Assembly: GCF_964204645.1 (NCBI RefSeq)
Contig: NC_134035.1
Location: forward strand, 7,688,501-7,752,500
Length of the DNA stretch: 64,000 bases
From: Tubulanus polymorphus
Taxonomy: Eukaryota > Nemertea > Palaeonemertea > Tubulaniformes > Tubulanidae
Reading direction: 5' to 3'
Numbering within the stretch: position 1 is the stretch's first letter; the number at the start of each line of letters is the position of its first letter. The position numbers and the translations under genes are program-made. The notes under the pieces are model-generated. The model was not told the DNA's origin and made no database searches. It was given only the letters and a program-made list of their open reading frames with translations. This document shows, piece after piece, positions 12,334-34,670 of this stretch.

Positions 12334-14643
12334 TTAATCCAAGTTATACTGCATCCGTCGTCGAAACGAAAAAGCCGTTTTTAAATTGACCAATGAACCG
12401 TCGGCGGTGAAATACGCCCAGATCATCGTCACCGTCATGACGATATACGCCGGAATTAATGAGCCGTAATATTGCGGCTCTTTCTGATTGTTCAACAGAG
12501 TCTGAAACAAACGACAAAGGCATTGAAAAAAGTTCGATTCTGAATTTTGATTTCGCGATATCCACAAAAACCATGTACGGTAAGAAAATCATCTTAAATC
12601 ATTAAATGAATACAGTGGAACGTCGTTTTAACGAATTCAGATACAATGATTCATCCGATAAAACATATATAGAATTTTGTCCAAAATAGGACATTTTGAT
12701 TAATTTCACACCGGATATAACAGTGAACTCTCGGTTATAACGAACAGATTTCCTGGCCCCGTGAAGTTCGTTGTAACGAGGTTCCACTGTAATAATGATT
12801 CAATGATGACAATTTTTGCCATAATTCAATATACTTATAACATGCTCTTTATAAATATATTTCATTGTTCTAAAATGTAGTACTCCGTTTTCCCTTAGTA
12901 CTCGTCACAACTTACCAGACACGAGACAAGCATATGAGACGCTACGACTACACCGGCTTGCCAGTAACGCTTCGAGTCAAATGAAGCAAAGAATATCACG
13001 CCCCAGAATGTATGCAGCAACACAAAACATGACGTCAAGAATGCTGAAAGTCAAAACATTTTTACAGTTTAATTACAGTCCAGAGTAAATCATAAAATCT
13101 GTTCAAATATTAAGAAGGTTGGTTTTTCATACGCTATAAGACCATAAGCATAGTCGAGTTTTATAACATGAGTGGGGTTACTAACAGTCAAAGGTCAAGA
13201 AGATCTGCGGCCGGTCACCCAAATACTGTGTAAATGTAGGCACTCTAAGCTTTAACAGCCGTTCAATTACCGGTACTTAAGCAGCCATTAGGTAAAAACT
13301 GCTTTTACGACCGTTTATAGATTAAACAACATTGGACAAACTGGGCCCCTGATGTTCATCCAATTAAAGCCCTTGATTGATTGATGATTTTACATGGATC
13401 ACATGATTGTAAAACATTAACTGTACCGGAAGTGATGAAGAACATGCTCGAATCTCCTCGCAGTCCGATAGTTCCAGGACCTGCCATATCAGCTAATACA
13501 TTAACCAATGAAAAGGCACCGCTCATTATACCAAACCCGAGACCAGACACTGAAATATCAAATCATATAATTATAGCTCACTAACAGATGAGAGAGATAT
13601 GCATTCAGGCATAGAGGGTTTGTTTAGATGAACCTCAGCACCACGACTTAGCAAGCGAGGAATTTGCTAGGTTCACTAGATGTTACCAGGGCCGTACTTA
13701 GCAGGAGGGGGCAGGGAGACATAGGTGTATTTCAACACTCATCCCGCATGAAAACGAATTGTTCTAAATTATGAAATGGTCACTACTCACCATACGCCAT
13801 AATATGTGGATTATCAATGTCGATGACCCTTACTCCTGTTTGACCTTCCTGCCCCTGCTGACTAACTTTCTGAAGACCCTGATCGGCTTTCCTTAACACA
13901 AAAATGTACGAACACAGTTAACATAACAAACCAAATTTCATACTCATAACTGAATACCGGTAGAGTTAATACAAGTTACGCAAATAATGGGAATCGACCT
14001 TACCTTAAAAGGGTATAAAAAGCGAAACGCATCAACTCCTGGAATATGACTGAAAACACGAGACCAAAGGCCAGCTCTTGCCGTAACGGGACTACAGCAA
14101 ACCAGAGAATCGAAGACACCAGTAACGATAGCAACCAGAAAAATGCACTGAAAATGATCATCAAATTTCAGCTGCCAGATAGAAAAAGATTCATTTAGTC
14201 TTTCAATTATCTCGCAAATACAGGAATTTATGGATGTCGCGAAAGAATGAATGGCCACGAGGCCAGTTGCTCAGTTGCCAGAGGATGAAGGTTTGATTGT
14301 CACTAGGCCTATGTTGACCTAAGTTCAGTTTCATGAAAAATTTTACGTGTAAAGTTTTAATTGCCATCTTCAATTAAACCAAAAATTTGATTTAAACTTT
14401 TCGTTCGTATTCTTCAACTGACAGGTTTTCATACAAAAGAACAATGTAACTATTCATACAGTCACCGAGGACTCCATGCAGATAGTGGAAACGTATGGTC
14501 TCAAATAGAAAATAGGCCTGATATATTTACCTAGCAGTAAGTACGATTACTCGCAGTGGATCTCTAGCAATTGTGAGGACAAACATTGCGAACGCCGGAC
14601 CAAAGGCAATGAATGTACAACCAAAGAATTCCATCAGCGTCAT
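12334..14643 (-). CDS. APH1: Gamma-secretase subunit APH-1
   Basis: APH-1 is the multi-pass scaffold subunit of gamma-secretase, which assembles with presenilin, nicastrin and PEN-2 and cleaves Notch, APP and other membrane proteins. The six exons on the minus strand are 14643-14531, 14147-14004, 13891-13791, 13549-13427, 13043-12916 and 12501-12334. They join in phase and total 777 nt, giving 258 aa, close to human APH1A. The start matches the family (MTLMEFFGCTFIAFGPAFA). Hallmarks fall at the same numbering as human: G122, G126 and G130 in the SGLGFGIMSG motif of TM4, H171 in LLHTFWGV, and H197 in ASHML. About seven hydrophobic segments are present. The C-terminal part reads GSLIPAYIVMTVTMIWAY then ends RRRMQYNLD. 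All introns have GT-AG ends and no disabling change is seen, so the gene looks functional. Confidence 0.97.
12611..12791. mobile_element. Mariner/pogo-type MITE in APH1 intron 5
   Basis: Terminal inverted repeats CAGTGGAAC and GTTCCACTG are flanked on both sides by TA, the target duplication of Tc1/mariner/pogo transposons. The interior is non-coding, about 180 bp. A diverged relative lies at 20,095-20,272. Confidence 0.85.
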
Positions 14644-14901
14644 TTTCAGTTTTTACAAGCACCGTTAGTCGTCGAGTAGTTTACTATTCTCACTTTTATT
14701 CTATGATTCAAACCTACGAAGTACATGAAAAAATGTTCCCAAATAAAGAATATGTAGAATTCGTTTTCAGGAGGTACAATCATAATGAACATCATCGTCA
14801 CAAGAATCTGGGGGTTCAAAATGAAAACTCGACGCAATAGTCCTAACATTTTTACATTCTTTTCTATGAGAATAGTTTTAGGATAGGCTTAGTAAGTATC
14901 A

Positions 14902-15070
14902 GGCGCGTTGGAAGCAATTTTTGATTGCTGCGGCCAAATACCGATTTTGGACAGGTTCTTAATATTGCCGCGGCGATTTTACTTAATTTCTTCAAAAGCG
15001 TGATATTAAAAAAAAAAAACTTCATTCAGTAAATTATTGCCGCGGCTTTCGCCGCTGCACTTCCAACGCC
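14902..15070. mobile_element. MITE with GTTGGAAG/CTTCCAAC ends
   Basis: Inverted ends GGCGCGTTGGAAG and CTTCCAACGCC enclose about 150 bp. Subterminal GCCGCGG motifs lie in opposed orientation and a poly-A tract sits in the middle. There is no coding capacity. It lies just upstream of the APH1 start. Confidence 0.7.
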
Positions 15071-15755
15071 ACTGAGTATAGCACATTTTGGTTCTTAGCC
15101 CCCCAGGACGCTGTGCGCCTGGCTGCCTCAATTTTTACTTTCACTATTCAGTATTTGTGATCTCCTGAACAGCTGCACAATGTGGTAGATGAATTAAACC
15201 AAATTTTGGCCTTAGTTAGTTACCTTATCTTTTGGGGGTAAACAAAGTTTTTATTTCAGATGGGCTGTGGTGGTCAGGCACTGAGACAGTGTGGTAAGTA
15301 AATTATCCGGTAGGCCTAGGTTAGGTAGGTAGGTAGACAATAGTCTAATATTAGTACCTAGCCGTTGTTCCTCAAACAAGGATCCGTTGTAGGGAACCGT
15401 AATGACTGGTATTCAGACTAACTTTGCTTAAAAGTGAGTTATCTTAGTTAGGACTTTAGGTAGACGACAAGTGAAACTAATGTCTATTTCAACCTGACTT
15501 GAGAGCATTCCGAGTGGCCTAGCTCGCTTATTTTTGGTAGCACATACCTGATAAAGGTCTTAATGGGACAGGCAGTCGACCTAAATCATAATTTTTTAAT
15601 CCATTAGAAACTGTATTGAAGGCTATCCAAAAAGTCTTCACTGAAAGGGGTTAAATGAAGAGAAGTGACTAGGCCTAGGCTTACATGATTTGAAAGTTTA
15701 ACAATATGTTTCCATGCCTACGTACCAAACTTCAGTTGGTAGGCATGGTGACATA

Positions 15756-16601
15756 TAGTTAGTTACCTAATCGTTGGTGGTAAGCTTTTATAATCGGATG
15801 GGCTTATACCAACGTTAGGGATGACAAGGGCCAAAACACGGTTGAAAAAAGTAACACTTCAAAAATATACTTTCTATCCACTTCAGTCCACAATTAATGG
15901 CTTATTTCACAAACTTACACAGGTACCTTTCGAAATAATCCAATTTTATGCATGTTTCGAGTGATTAATCAACATTATTTTGAGAAATTAATTAATTTCT
16001 CCACAAATTTCGCCATTGGCCGCCATTTCTCTGTATTGCACATGTGGCATGATAAGACAAGGGGACCTACAAGGATTTATATAAAACTTCCAAGACGAAA
16101 CGACAATTTTTATTTTTGATGGTTTTCCAACCTATATTTCAAATCTTCGTGTTTTCCTTAATTAATATTTAAATAATAAATTCTGGTAAAAGAAAAATGT
16201 GAATAAGTGTTGATTTCTTAGTATTTTTCAATTTCGTCGTTTCGCTTTGTTAGTTTGTGCTGTTGTCCTGGCCTCAGTCCACAGGTGCCAGCACCTCCAG
16301 TAATTTTCAAAATGGCAGCTGTTGACTCTACGGAAATTTACTCTCACTTTACGGCCGATTTGCACATGGATTAAGATCGTCAGGTGAGGTGTTATAGGTA
16401 TCAGACAAACTACGAATCTGTTGTGCGTCGATTACAACAAAAATTAGACGGATATCTTAAGAGACAATGAAATGCCAGGCAAATTACTCGTCAGTCAAAT
16501 TGGCTGACGAAGATTTCATACAAAAATGACCTTCCCATTCCTGACTGTGGTTTGTGAAAATATCCGATCGTGAAACTAAACCACAGACAGGTTACTGACT
16601 A
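15756..16601 (+). mobile_element. Mutator-like non-autonomous element, long form, 9-bp TSD
   Basis: Ends are TAGTTAGTTACC and GGTTACTGACTA, imperfect inverted repeats of about 12 bp. The 846-bp element is flanked by exact 9-bp duplications GGTGACATA at 15,747-15,755 and 16,602-16,610. Compared with short forms (27,703-27,839), about 700 bp of extra internal sequence begins after TTATACCAAC. No transposase is encoded. The 9-bp duplication fits Mutator/MULE-type transposition. Confidence 0.88.
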
Positions 16602-16649
16602 GGTGACATATTGTTAAACTTTCAAATCATGGTCCATTTCATGGGACGA

Positions 16650-16830
16650 ACTCTTTTATCAGATCGGAGAATCCGTTTGCCTCCAATCGTACTCTTTTAT
16701 TGGTCACGTGACTTTTTGGAGTCTCCGAAACCTCCTTTCTGTCGAGGTGGTGTGATTCGGATTTTGTGTGGAGCCAACCGGAGATTTCGGACGGAGACTT
16801 CGGAGGTCATAAAAGAGTACGCCCATGCCA
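16650..16830. mobile_element. Small inverted-repeat element inside the right foldback arm
   Basis: This segment has no counterpart in the left arm. It carries opposed ACTCTTTTAT / ATAAAAGAGTACG motifs and opposed GGAGTCTCCGAAACC / GGAGACTTCGGAGG motifs, consistent with a MITE. An open plus-strand frame across it (16,611-16,952) spans the junctions of unrelated repeats and is not a gene. Confidence 0.5.
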
Positions 16831-17056
16831 TGGAGTCTCTTTTCTCTCAGGAACCCCTTTCAAATGCAGACTTTTTGGATATCCTTCAATACAGTTTAAA
16901 GTGGATTAACAAGCGATATTTTAGGTCAGCTGCCTGTCCTTTGTGGTCTTAATAATACTTTTATCAGGAATGTACCACCAAAACTGACTGAGCTAGGCCA
17001 CCCGGCCAGAATGCTCTCAACAAGTCAGGTTGAAAGAAATAGACATTAACCCACCG

Positions 17057-17536
17057 GCACCGCCACAGGTTACGGCCGATTTAGGCAGGTCTAGTGGCCC
17101 AAAAAACCCGTTGCTTCATACATTAGGATCAACATGTTTCATTCACATATGAATCGTTTTATTGGCAGAATAAAGTAATGAGTAACTTACAAAATACTTT
17201 TGACAACAATAAAATATTGGTTTTGAATTTGTCTAACATTTCCGTTTTCACTTCCCACAGTCGGTGTCTTTCAATGTAAATAAACTTTATTCGTAATGTT
17301 GAGGGCTGCGGGCGCGTCCAAAAATTTCACCCAGTCCTGGTGGCAGAGGTTATCTCCACAGAGATCTCCATCGCTCTACGATCCTAGTGGCAGACATTAA
17401 GGATCAACACCAGTCCCATTCCGTCTAAATACCTGAACCTAGAGTCAGTGTGAACTAACAACAAAAGGCCAAATTCTATGACAGAATAAAACAGAAGACA
17501 AAAATGTATATTTTAGAAAACTAAAAAAGGACGGAT
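17057..17536. other. Intergenic and TTLL1 downstream stretch
   Basis: No gene is seen. About 17,328-17,400 is an inverted relative of sequence near 7,128-7,205 (shared core CCAGGACTGGGTG), a dispersed repeat. Confidence 0.4.
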
Positions 17537-17542
17537 TTTATT
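17537..17542 (-). terminator. AATAAA polyadenylation signal of TTLL1
   Basis: On the minus strand the hexamer lies 50 bp past the TTLL1 stop codon. Confidence 0.7.
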
Positions 17543-17591
17543 CACAACTAAGAATGAATAACATATTCATTTCAAATGTGTGAGTTTCACT

Positions 17592-28590
<10,999 letters not shown>

Positions 28591-28597
28591 AGAGAGC

Positions 28598-30500
28598 AAT
28601 GTTCAACCTGATAAACAAATGCCGCAATTTAAACCTTCCTTTTGACATCCAACTGAAAATGTTCGATTCCACTGTTTTACCATTGCTACGTAACGCTCTC
28701 TGAAGTGTGGGGCTTTGAAGATCTTATTGTTCGAGACTTTGCAGTTAAAATTTCTGAAGTATGCTCTTTAAATCAAATCACGTATACCATCTATGATGAT
28801 AAGCCTTTACAGCATCTTGACATTGGTCCCTCGGCAAAAGCGACTATGACGACTGCATTGGAACGCAGTAGAAACGCCCACCGTGGGTTGTTTACGAAAC
28901 ACGCGAAGGAATTAGAAGAAAAAGTGAATTTGAAGAACTATTCGGAAGTCGTTAAAATTACGGAGAATTTTAAAATGCTGAATGACTGAATTGCTAAGAT
29001 CGTCGGAATCAACGAGCAAATTCTGGAGGCGTCGGCAACGGACGATGCTTTTAATTCATTTTTCGTCACTGCTGAGGAGGACGTGAGAAGCATGTGGATA
29101 CGAATCGCCGAAATCCGAGCTAGATTTGCGGATTTTCCTACTGTCGAAGAACCGCAATCGTCGACTAGCAAGGAAAGACAGAAGGTGAATCTTCCTAAAT
29201 TAACTCTACCTCAATTTTCGGGCAACATTATTGAATGGACGTCATTTTAGGATAGTTTTCGAGCCGCGACACATTCTGCTAACATGCCAGGCGTTCAAAA
29301 TTTTGATTATCTTAGGAGCCAATTAGTTGGTGAGGCTTCAGATTGCATTTCTGGTTTACCACTGACGGACAGTACGTATATTGAAGCCTGTGGTATTTTG
29401 GAAAAACGTTATGGCCAAAAGCACCTGTTAACGAATGCGTACATGAGAGCGCTTGTTGACCTTGAAAAACCGGTTTATTCGTTCGTAAGTTTGCGTCGAT
29501 TTTCTGACAAACTAGAATCGTATATTAGGACTTTGAAATCCTATGGGAAATCTGACGAGTATTTCGGTGGATTGTTAGTCCCAATTATTCTGGATAAAAT
29601 GCCGTCGGAATTGAGGCGTAACATTGCTCGTGAATACGGTAGCCGAGAAAAACGAGATTTTGATATTGGAAGCCGGTCCGAGACGAGACTGAATCCGAGA
29701 TGAGACTGGTATAGGATTCCAATTGAAATCTTTGTTAAAATGAGAATGATAAATTATTGGAATAAGCTAATCAACTATCAATGTAAACTTAGCAAAATCT
29801 TATACAATATAATGTACAACTTATATGCAAATAATCAGTATAGTTCCAAGTGGATCAGTAACATACAAAGAGCTATAAACGAATGTGGTTTAGGTTATAT
29901 TTGGCTTAACAAAAATCCAGGAAAACCAGACTGGATAAGCCAGTCTGTTAAAACAGCTCTCCAAAACCAATTTATTCAAACATGGAGTAGCGAAATAAGG
30001 GAAAAAGAAAAATTTTATAACTATGGATTGATTAAAAACAACTTTGAACTAGAAGGCTAATCTTATTAAATCACGAGTATTACTAACAAAATTCCGCACC
30101 AACAACCACAAGCTTAGTAAAGGAACGTTTTAATCTTGCAAGGTATGAACGATTTTGAGAAAAATGTAACTTAGGCGATCTAGGCGACGAATTTCATTCT
30201 TTATTAATATGTCCACAACACTTAGAATTAAGGAAAAAGTATATACCAGACAAATTCTGGAAACGTCCAAATACTCTCGTGTACAATGAATTATTTAACC
30301 GTGAAAATAAGTCAACGCGTATGAAAAACTAGTCAAGTACTTAGATAACTGTATTCTTTACTGAGAATTGTAGGGATCAATGACTGTATTATTTTGTATT
30401 TTTTCTGTATTGTATTTTTCTATGTATGACCTTTTTTAGACCTCCTTATACTATCAATTTGAGTCAGGAGAATAAAGTTATATCTTGTCTTCTCTTTTCT
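28598..30500 (+). pseudogene. LINE retrotransposon 3' part, broken
   Basis: 28,598-28,735 reads as the C-terminal end of a non-LTR reverse transcriptase (NLINKCRNLNLPFDIQLKMF, then EVWGFEDL after a small frame slip). The LINE reading resumes at about 29,710 (IPIEIFVKMRMINYWNKL, ...SKWISNIQ...) and continues through a damaged C-terminal region to about 30,320. A 3' tail ending AATAAAGTTATATCTTGTCT closes it near 30,500. The intervening 28,760-29,700 is BEL/Pao gag-like. Frameshifts and stops show it is dead. Confidence 0.65.
28760..29703 (+). pseudogene. BEL/Pao retrotransposon gag-like remnant
   Basis: One reading frame covers the block with two in-frame stops (TGA at 28,987-28,989 and TAG near 29,248). 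Conserved features of the gag-like DUF1759 region of BEL/Pao elements are visible. These include LPKLTLPQFSGNIIEW, a FDYLRSQLVGEA block and an LLVPIILDKMPSELRRNIAR block. No protease, reverse transcriptase or LTR follows, because LINE sequence resumes at about 29,710. It is therefore a fragment. Confidence 0.78.
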
Positions 30501-30730
30501 TATCTTACCTACGTAAGATTACCATTTAACGTTCAGATAAAAAACTACGTATGATTAATCACTCGTGCAAAATGGTTACGTGTAAAAATAATTCGAAGAT
30601 CAATAAGATCATGTATAGTAGTCTTTTCAATCTTAAGAAATAACCAGCTTAGAGTTCAGGATTGAATCCATTCATAACATATTAAATGATTTTTACTTTA
30701 ATTACGTATGGATGATCCAAGATCCAGTAG

Positions 30731-30940
30731 ATGTCATATGGTTTAAATAATTATATGAAATCATTCCTTAAAGAGCGATTTATTCTTGAGTGGCGGAATG
30801 AAATGGCTAACAAAGATATCCTTTGTAATTATAGATTGATAAAAAAAGAATTTGAGTTTGAAAAATACCCTATTCGATTGATTCCGAATTACTGTCACTA
30901 TTTGCTACGATACCGTGCCAATAATCATGAAGGATAGATA
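30731..30940 (+). pseudogene. Second LINE C-terminal fragment
   Basis: The frame reads LKERFILEWRNEMANK and LIKKEFEFEKYPIRL. It is related to the segment at 29,950-30,060 of the neighbouring LINE but is a separate, diverged copy. Confidence 0.6.
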
Positions 30941-30975
30941 TGCGAATAAGAAAGACTAAGTACAATACGTAACGA

Positions 30976-31083
30976 GACGAGTAGTACTGTATATGGGTTA
31001 ACTATTTATTTGACGAGTAGTACTGTATATGGGTTAACTATTTATTTGACGAGTAGTACTGTATATGGGTTAACTATTTATAT
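30976..31083. repeat. 36-bp tandem repeat, three copies
   Basis: Three essentially identical units start GACGAGTAGTACTGTATATG (at 30,976, 31,012 and 31,048). Confidence 0.95.
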
Positions 31084-32250
31084 TGATTTTTAATGAATAG
31101 AAGCTTCATCAGGTGAATGAGTCTGTACAATACGTAATTCTGGAGAAATTGGTGACGAATACCGTTATCTAATGAGTGTCATTCCCACACCGAGCTGATA
31201 AGAAGATACCTATCAAATGAATATTACGGAATTCCATCCGAGCTAATATACTACGAGTTATGATTGAGTACGAAGGGACCCGAAATTTTGGACGACTGTA
31301 ATGTACAATTTATGATGAAATGTTCTGTAAGCAATATGAAACGTTAAATGGCATATTTTTTTGCTTACGATTCTAGTTGATATCGACCGCGCCCTTTCGG
31401 GGCTTCAAAAATACAAGATTATTTTGTTCGAATAAAAACGGGAAATATAAGAGTTCGAGCACATTATACTAGCAATATTAAGTCTGAATAATTGGTGTTC
31501 AGTGTTATATTAGGCGAAAATTCCTTTGATTTCAGTCACCTTTTATCAAAGATAACTCTTTCATTTGGAAACGATACGATTTTTCTTGAATAACGGTTTG
31601 TTGATTCGGCGGATCGAAATGATTACTAATGATGTAGAATTAACAACTGAAAGAATGGAGTGTTTACGATTTTGGTGGATAGATGGCGCTTTGTGCTTGC
31701 GAACTTTTGTATCTTAGTGTGTATAGAAGATATTGGAAACGCCTCAATGTACTCAAATATAGTGAACATTTGAATACCAATCATTTGACTACACTGAAAA
31801 GACGAGCTTATTTTCTCTCAAAATGTGTTATATGATTTGATTAAAGATTTAATCTCGTCTGCACATTAAACAGTGATGATTTATGTATGATTAAGAATTA
31901 TTATCACTATTGTTATTACCTCCTTAAACTATCGTTTTAGTCATGAGCTGCGTTCACACTAGGATTTCAGTACGGTACTAAGCGTTCACACTAGGAATTT
32001 ATTCGAGGCCTATGGAGAAAAATGCAGTTATCTTTATCTTATCACCCGTCATCTGTATCAGGTCTTCACGCGGTTCCAGGGGGTAGACCGCACACTATAC
32101 ACCTCCAGTTTTTCAGTTGGCCCCCGAAAATCTTTCCCGTCAAAATGACGAAAAGAATTGTATAATATTCTCGCTCCCTGTTGTGCGGACATACTTATAA
32201 GCATCCTCGGCCGCGCTAATGGCCAGAGGGAAGGAAAAGCAAACCCTAAA
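31084..32250. other. Intergenic stretch, no gene seen
   Basis: AT-rich sequence with only short open frames. No splice-supported exon and no recognised repeat. Confidence 0.45.
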
Positions 32251-32253
32251 AAA

Positions 32254-32739
32254 TTACCCAACGGTTATCACAATCGTCGCCGGAAAAATAGAATCCACAC
32301 CCTCAAAACAGATCGTACCGTGTCCAAAGGCAACTAAAAAGGAGTATACTAAACCAACCCTCCAGCCAACATGACCGAAGCCATGACAACGGACACTAAG
32401 AGGCGTTGATAAAATTCTGCGTCCACACGGGAAGGTGCCAGGAATCTCACATTCCTTATTTAGTTTAGTTTGCGAGAACACTGTTCGAAACGGTTGGGGG
32501 AGAGTCGATCTATACGATGTGTAGAAACGAGGTGATTCTATTACATCTAGATTCTCGTTTTGACCTTCACACCTGTGTCCCTGTGTCTCGGTTTGTGATG
32601 ATAGTCCAGTATATTGCGTATCTTCATCTTCGAAAATTCTATCACTTTGGTCTAAATCAGAGCCTGATTCAATGTCAGATTCAGAATCACTGTCTTGTTC
32701 GTGGTCAGATTTGACGGGTTCTACAGTTACCGGCCCCAA
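32254..32739 (-). CDS. Isolated open frame with acidic N-terminus, uncertain
   Basis: A 161-codon minus-strand frame begins MGPVTVEPVKSDHEQDSDSE, followed by an Asp/Ser/Glu-rich stretch. Such acidic leaders occur at the N-termini of piggyBac-like and other transposases, but no catalytic domain follows and the C-terminal half is not recognisable. It may be a transposase relic or an open frame by chance. No promoter or neighbouring exon supports it. Confidence 0.25.
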   Translation of the reverse strand: MGPVTVEPVKSDHEQDSDSESDIESGSDLDQSDRIFEDEDTQYTGLSSQTETQGHRCEGQNENLDVIESPRFYTSYRSTLPQPFRTVFSQTKLNKECEIPGTFPCGRRILSTPLSVRCHGFGHVGWRVGLVYSFLVAFGHGTICFEGVDSIFPATIVITVG

Positions 32740-32866
32740 CTCATGACTTGTAACTCGGCGTGCCCAAACTCATGACTTGTAGCTCATGCCCAAATCATGA
32801 TTTGGAACTCATGCCCCAAATCATGACTTGTAACTCATGCCCCAACTCATGACTTGTAACTCATGG
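32735..32866. repeat. Short tandem repeat, about 27-29-bp unit
   Basis: About 4.5 degenerate copies of AACTCATGACTTGTAACTCAT with a variable GCCCC linker. Confidence 0.8.
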
Positions 32867-32989
32867 CGCCCAATAACTGAGTTTTTCGCAATTGAAGAAA
32901 ACAGCTGATCGCCAGTAGTTTGTGAAGAAATCAGATATTGACGATTGCGAACAGTTCATCTACGCCTATCCCTTGTGCTAGTGTTGGAA

Positions 32990-33440
32990 CGTGGCTAAAG
33001 GATCAGCGTTAATGGAGAGGGAAACTAAAAGAACGGTAACTTAGCAACACAATCTGTGACGACGTCACATTTCCAGAAAACAGCCGATCTCCTTCATATC
33101 TCGCAAACTATTGATTTGCGAATGTACACGCGACAACAAAATTTTGACGGCTTCATTCAACCATTCATCACACTTCCCTGATTCAACCAAAAGCGAAAAG
33201 ACAGACAGACAAACAAACAAACAAACGGCTGGTAGCGATGTGCATTCATTTTGAAATAATCGAAAGAAAATCGATCTAACAAAGTATCGATTTGGGAATA
33301 TATCTGCGACAACAAAATTTTGACAGCTTCGTTCAACTAATGGCGAAAACAAACAAGCAATTCGCAAATAAACAAACAAATAAACGGCTGTTTGCGAGTG
33401 CTTTTAATTTTTGAAATAAATCGAGCAAAATTTGAAAAAA
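32990..33440. repeat. Diverged left edge of the 5S rDNA array
   Basis: Spacer motifs (ACTTAGCAACACAATCTGTG, ACAACAAAATTTTGACGGCT, AACAAACGGCTG) appear in degraded form at 32,999-33,290. A nearly canonical spacer segment then leads into the first 5S gene. No 5S gene is present in the degraded part. Small duplications have altered the CRE-like site to GTGACGACGTCAC. Confidence 0.85.
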
Positions 33441-33558
33441 GTCTACAGCACCCGGTATTCCCAGGCGGTCACCCATCCAAGTACTAACCGGGCCCGACGT
33501 CGCATAACTTCGGTGATCGGACGAGAACCGGTGCTTTCAACGTGGTATGGCCGTAGAC
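33441..33558 (-). rRNA. 5S: 5S rRNA gene, copy 1
   Basis: The 118-nt minus-strand gene begins GTCTACGGCCATACCACG and ends GGTGCTGTAGAC, followed by a T6 Pol III terminator. It is the array's edge copy and has two substitutions in the GTTGCTTAAC segment (reads GTCGCATAAC on the plus strand). Confidence 0.95.
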
Positions 33559-33995
33559 AACAAAACGTATGAATCTAACCGTTTTGATATTACCTTCTCG
33601 ATAGGATCGCCACCTCAGCGAGGCATCCACTTTTTATGTCTCTTTTAACACAGTTTCAATTGCTCAACTGATAAAACCAGGTACAATTATCCATTCGCTC
33701 CATCGAAAGATGTAGAAACAAACGCCTTTCCCTTCGCTCAAGGATCGGCGTTGAATAAGGCGGAGGAAACTATGAGAACAGCTACTTAGCAACACAATCT
33801 GTGACGTCACATTACCAGAAAACATCTAATCTTCTATCTAACAAAGTATCGATTTGGGAATATATCTGCGACAACAAAATTTTGACGGCTTCGTTCAACT
33901 AATGGCGAAAACAAACAAGCAAATAAACAAACAAATAAACGGCTGTTTGCGAGTGCTTTTAATTTTTGAAATAAATCGAGCAAAATTTGAAAAAA

Positions 33996-34113
33996 GTCTA
34001 CAGCACCAGGTTTTCCCAGGCGGTCACCCATCCAAGTACTAACCGGGCCCGACGTTGCTTAACTTCGGTGATCGGACGAGAACCGGTGCTTTCAACGTGG
34101 TATGGCCATAGAC
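33996..34113 (-). rRNA. 5S: 5S rRNA gene, copy 2
   Basis: Full length with a T6 terminator. It carries three substitutions, including one in the 5' end (plus strand CATAGAC for CGTAGAC), so it may be less active. Confidence 0.93.
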
Positions 34114-34552
34114 AACAAAACGTATAAATCTAACCGTTTCGATATTACCTTCTCGATAGGATCGCCACCTCAGCGAGGCATCCACTTTTTATGTCTCTTT
34201 TAACACAGTTTCAATTGCTCAACTGATAAAACCAGGTACAATTATCCATTCGCTCCATCGAAAGATGTAGAAACAAACGCCTTTCCCTTCGCTCAAGGAT
34301 CGGCGTTGAATAAGGCGGAGGAAACTATGAGAACAGCTACTTAGCAACACAATCTGTGACGTCACATTACCAGAAAACATCCAATCTTCTATCTCTAACA
34401 AAGTATCGATTTGGGAATATATCTGCGACAACAAAATTTTGACAGCTTCGTTCAACTAATGGCGAAAACAAACGAGCAAATAAACAAACAAATAAACGGC
34501 TGTTTGCGAGTGCTTTTAATTTTTGAAATAAATCGAGCAAAATTTGAAAAAA

Positions 34553-34670
34553 GTCTACAGCACCCGGTATTCCCAGGCGGTCACCCATCCAAGTACTAAC
34601 CGGGCCCGACGGTGCTTAACTTCGGTGATCGGACGAGAACCGGTGCTTTCAACGTGGTATGGCCGTAGAC
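34553..34670 (-). rRNA. 5S: 5S rRNA gene, copy 3
   Basis: Full length. Variant GACGGTGCTT (plus strand), shared with copies 6 and 11. Confidence 0.96.

Larger units (their letters stand above)
15478..17056. mobile_element. Long imperfect inverted repeat (foldback-like element) with nested insertions
   Basis: The left arm (about 15,478-15,746) is repeated in reverse complement at about 16,603-17,056. Blocks shared in order include GTCTATTTCAACCTGACTT / GTCTATTTCTTTCAACCTGA, a GAGAGCATTC block, GTGGCCTAGCTC, GGACAGGCAG, AAACTGTATTGAAGG and CATGATTTGAAAGTTTAACA. The innermost part forms a hairpin of nearly perfect arms. A Mutator-like element (15,756-16,601) has landed in that hairpin. The right arm carries another insertion at about 16,650-16,830. 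No protein is encoded. Confidence 0.7.

Noticed and set aside
13944-14258. 104-codon minus-strand open frame
   Set aside because: Wrong-frame shadow of APH1 exon 2, which is confirmed in another frame by family motifs.
16611-16952. 113-codon plus-strand open frame
   Set aside because: It runs across the foldback arm and a nested small element, so it is a chance frame through repeats.
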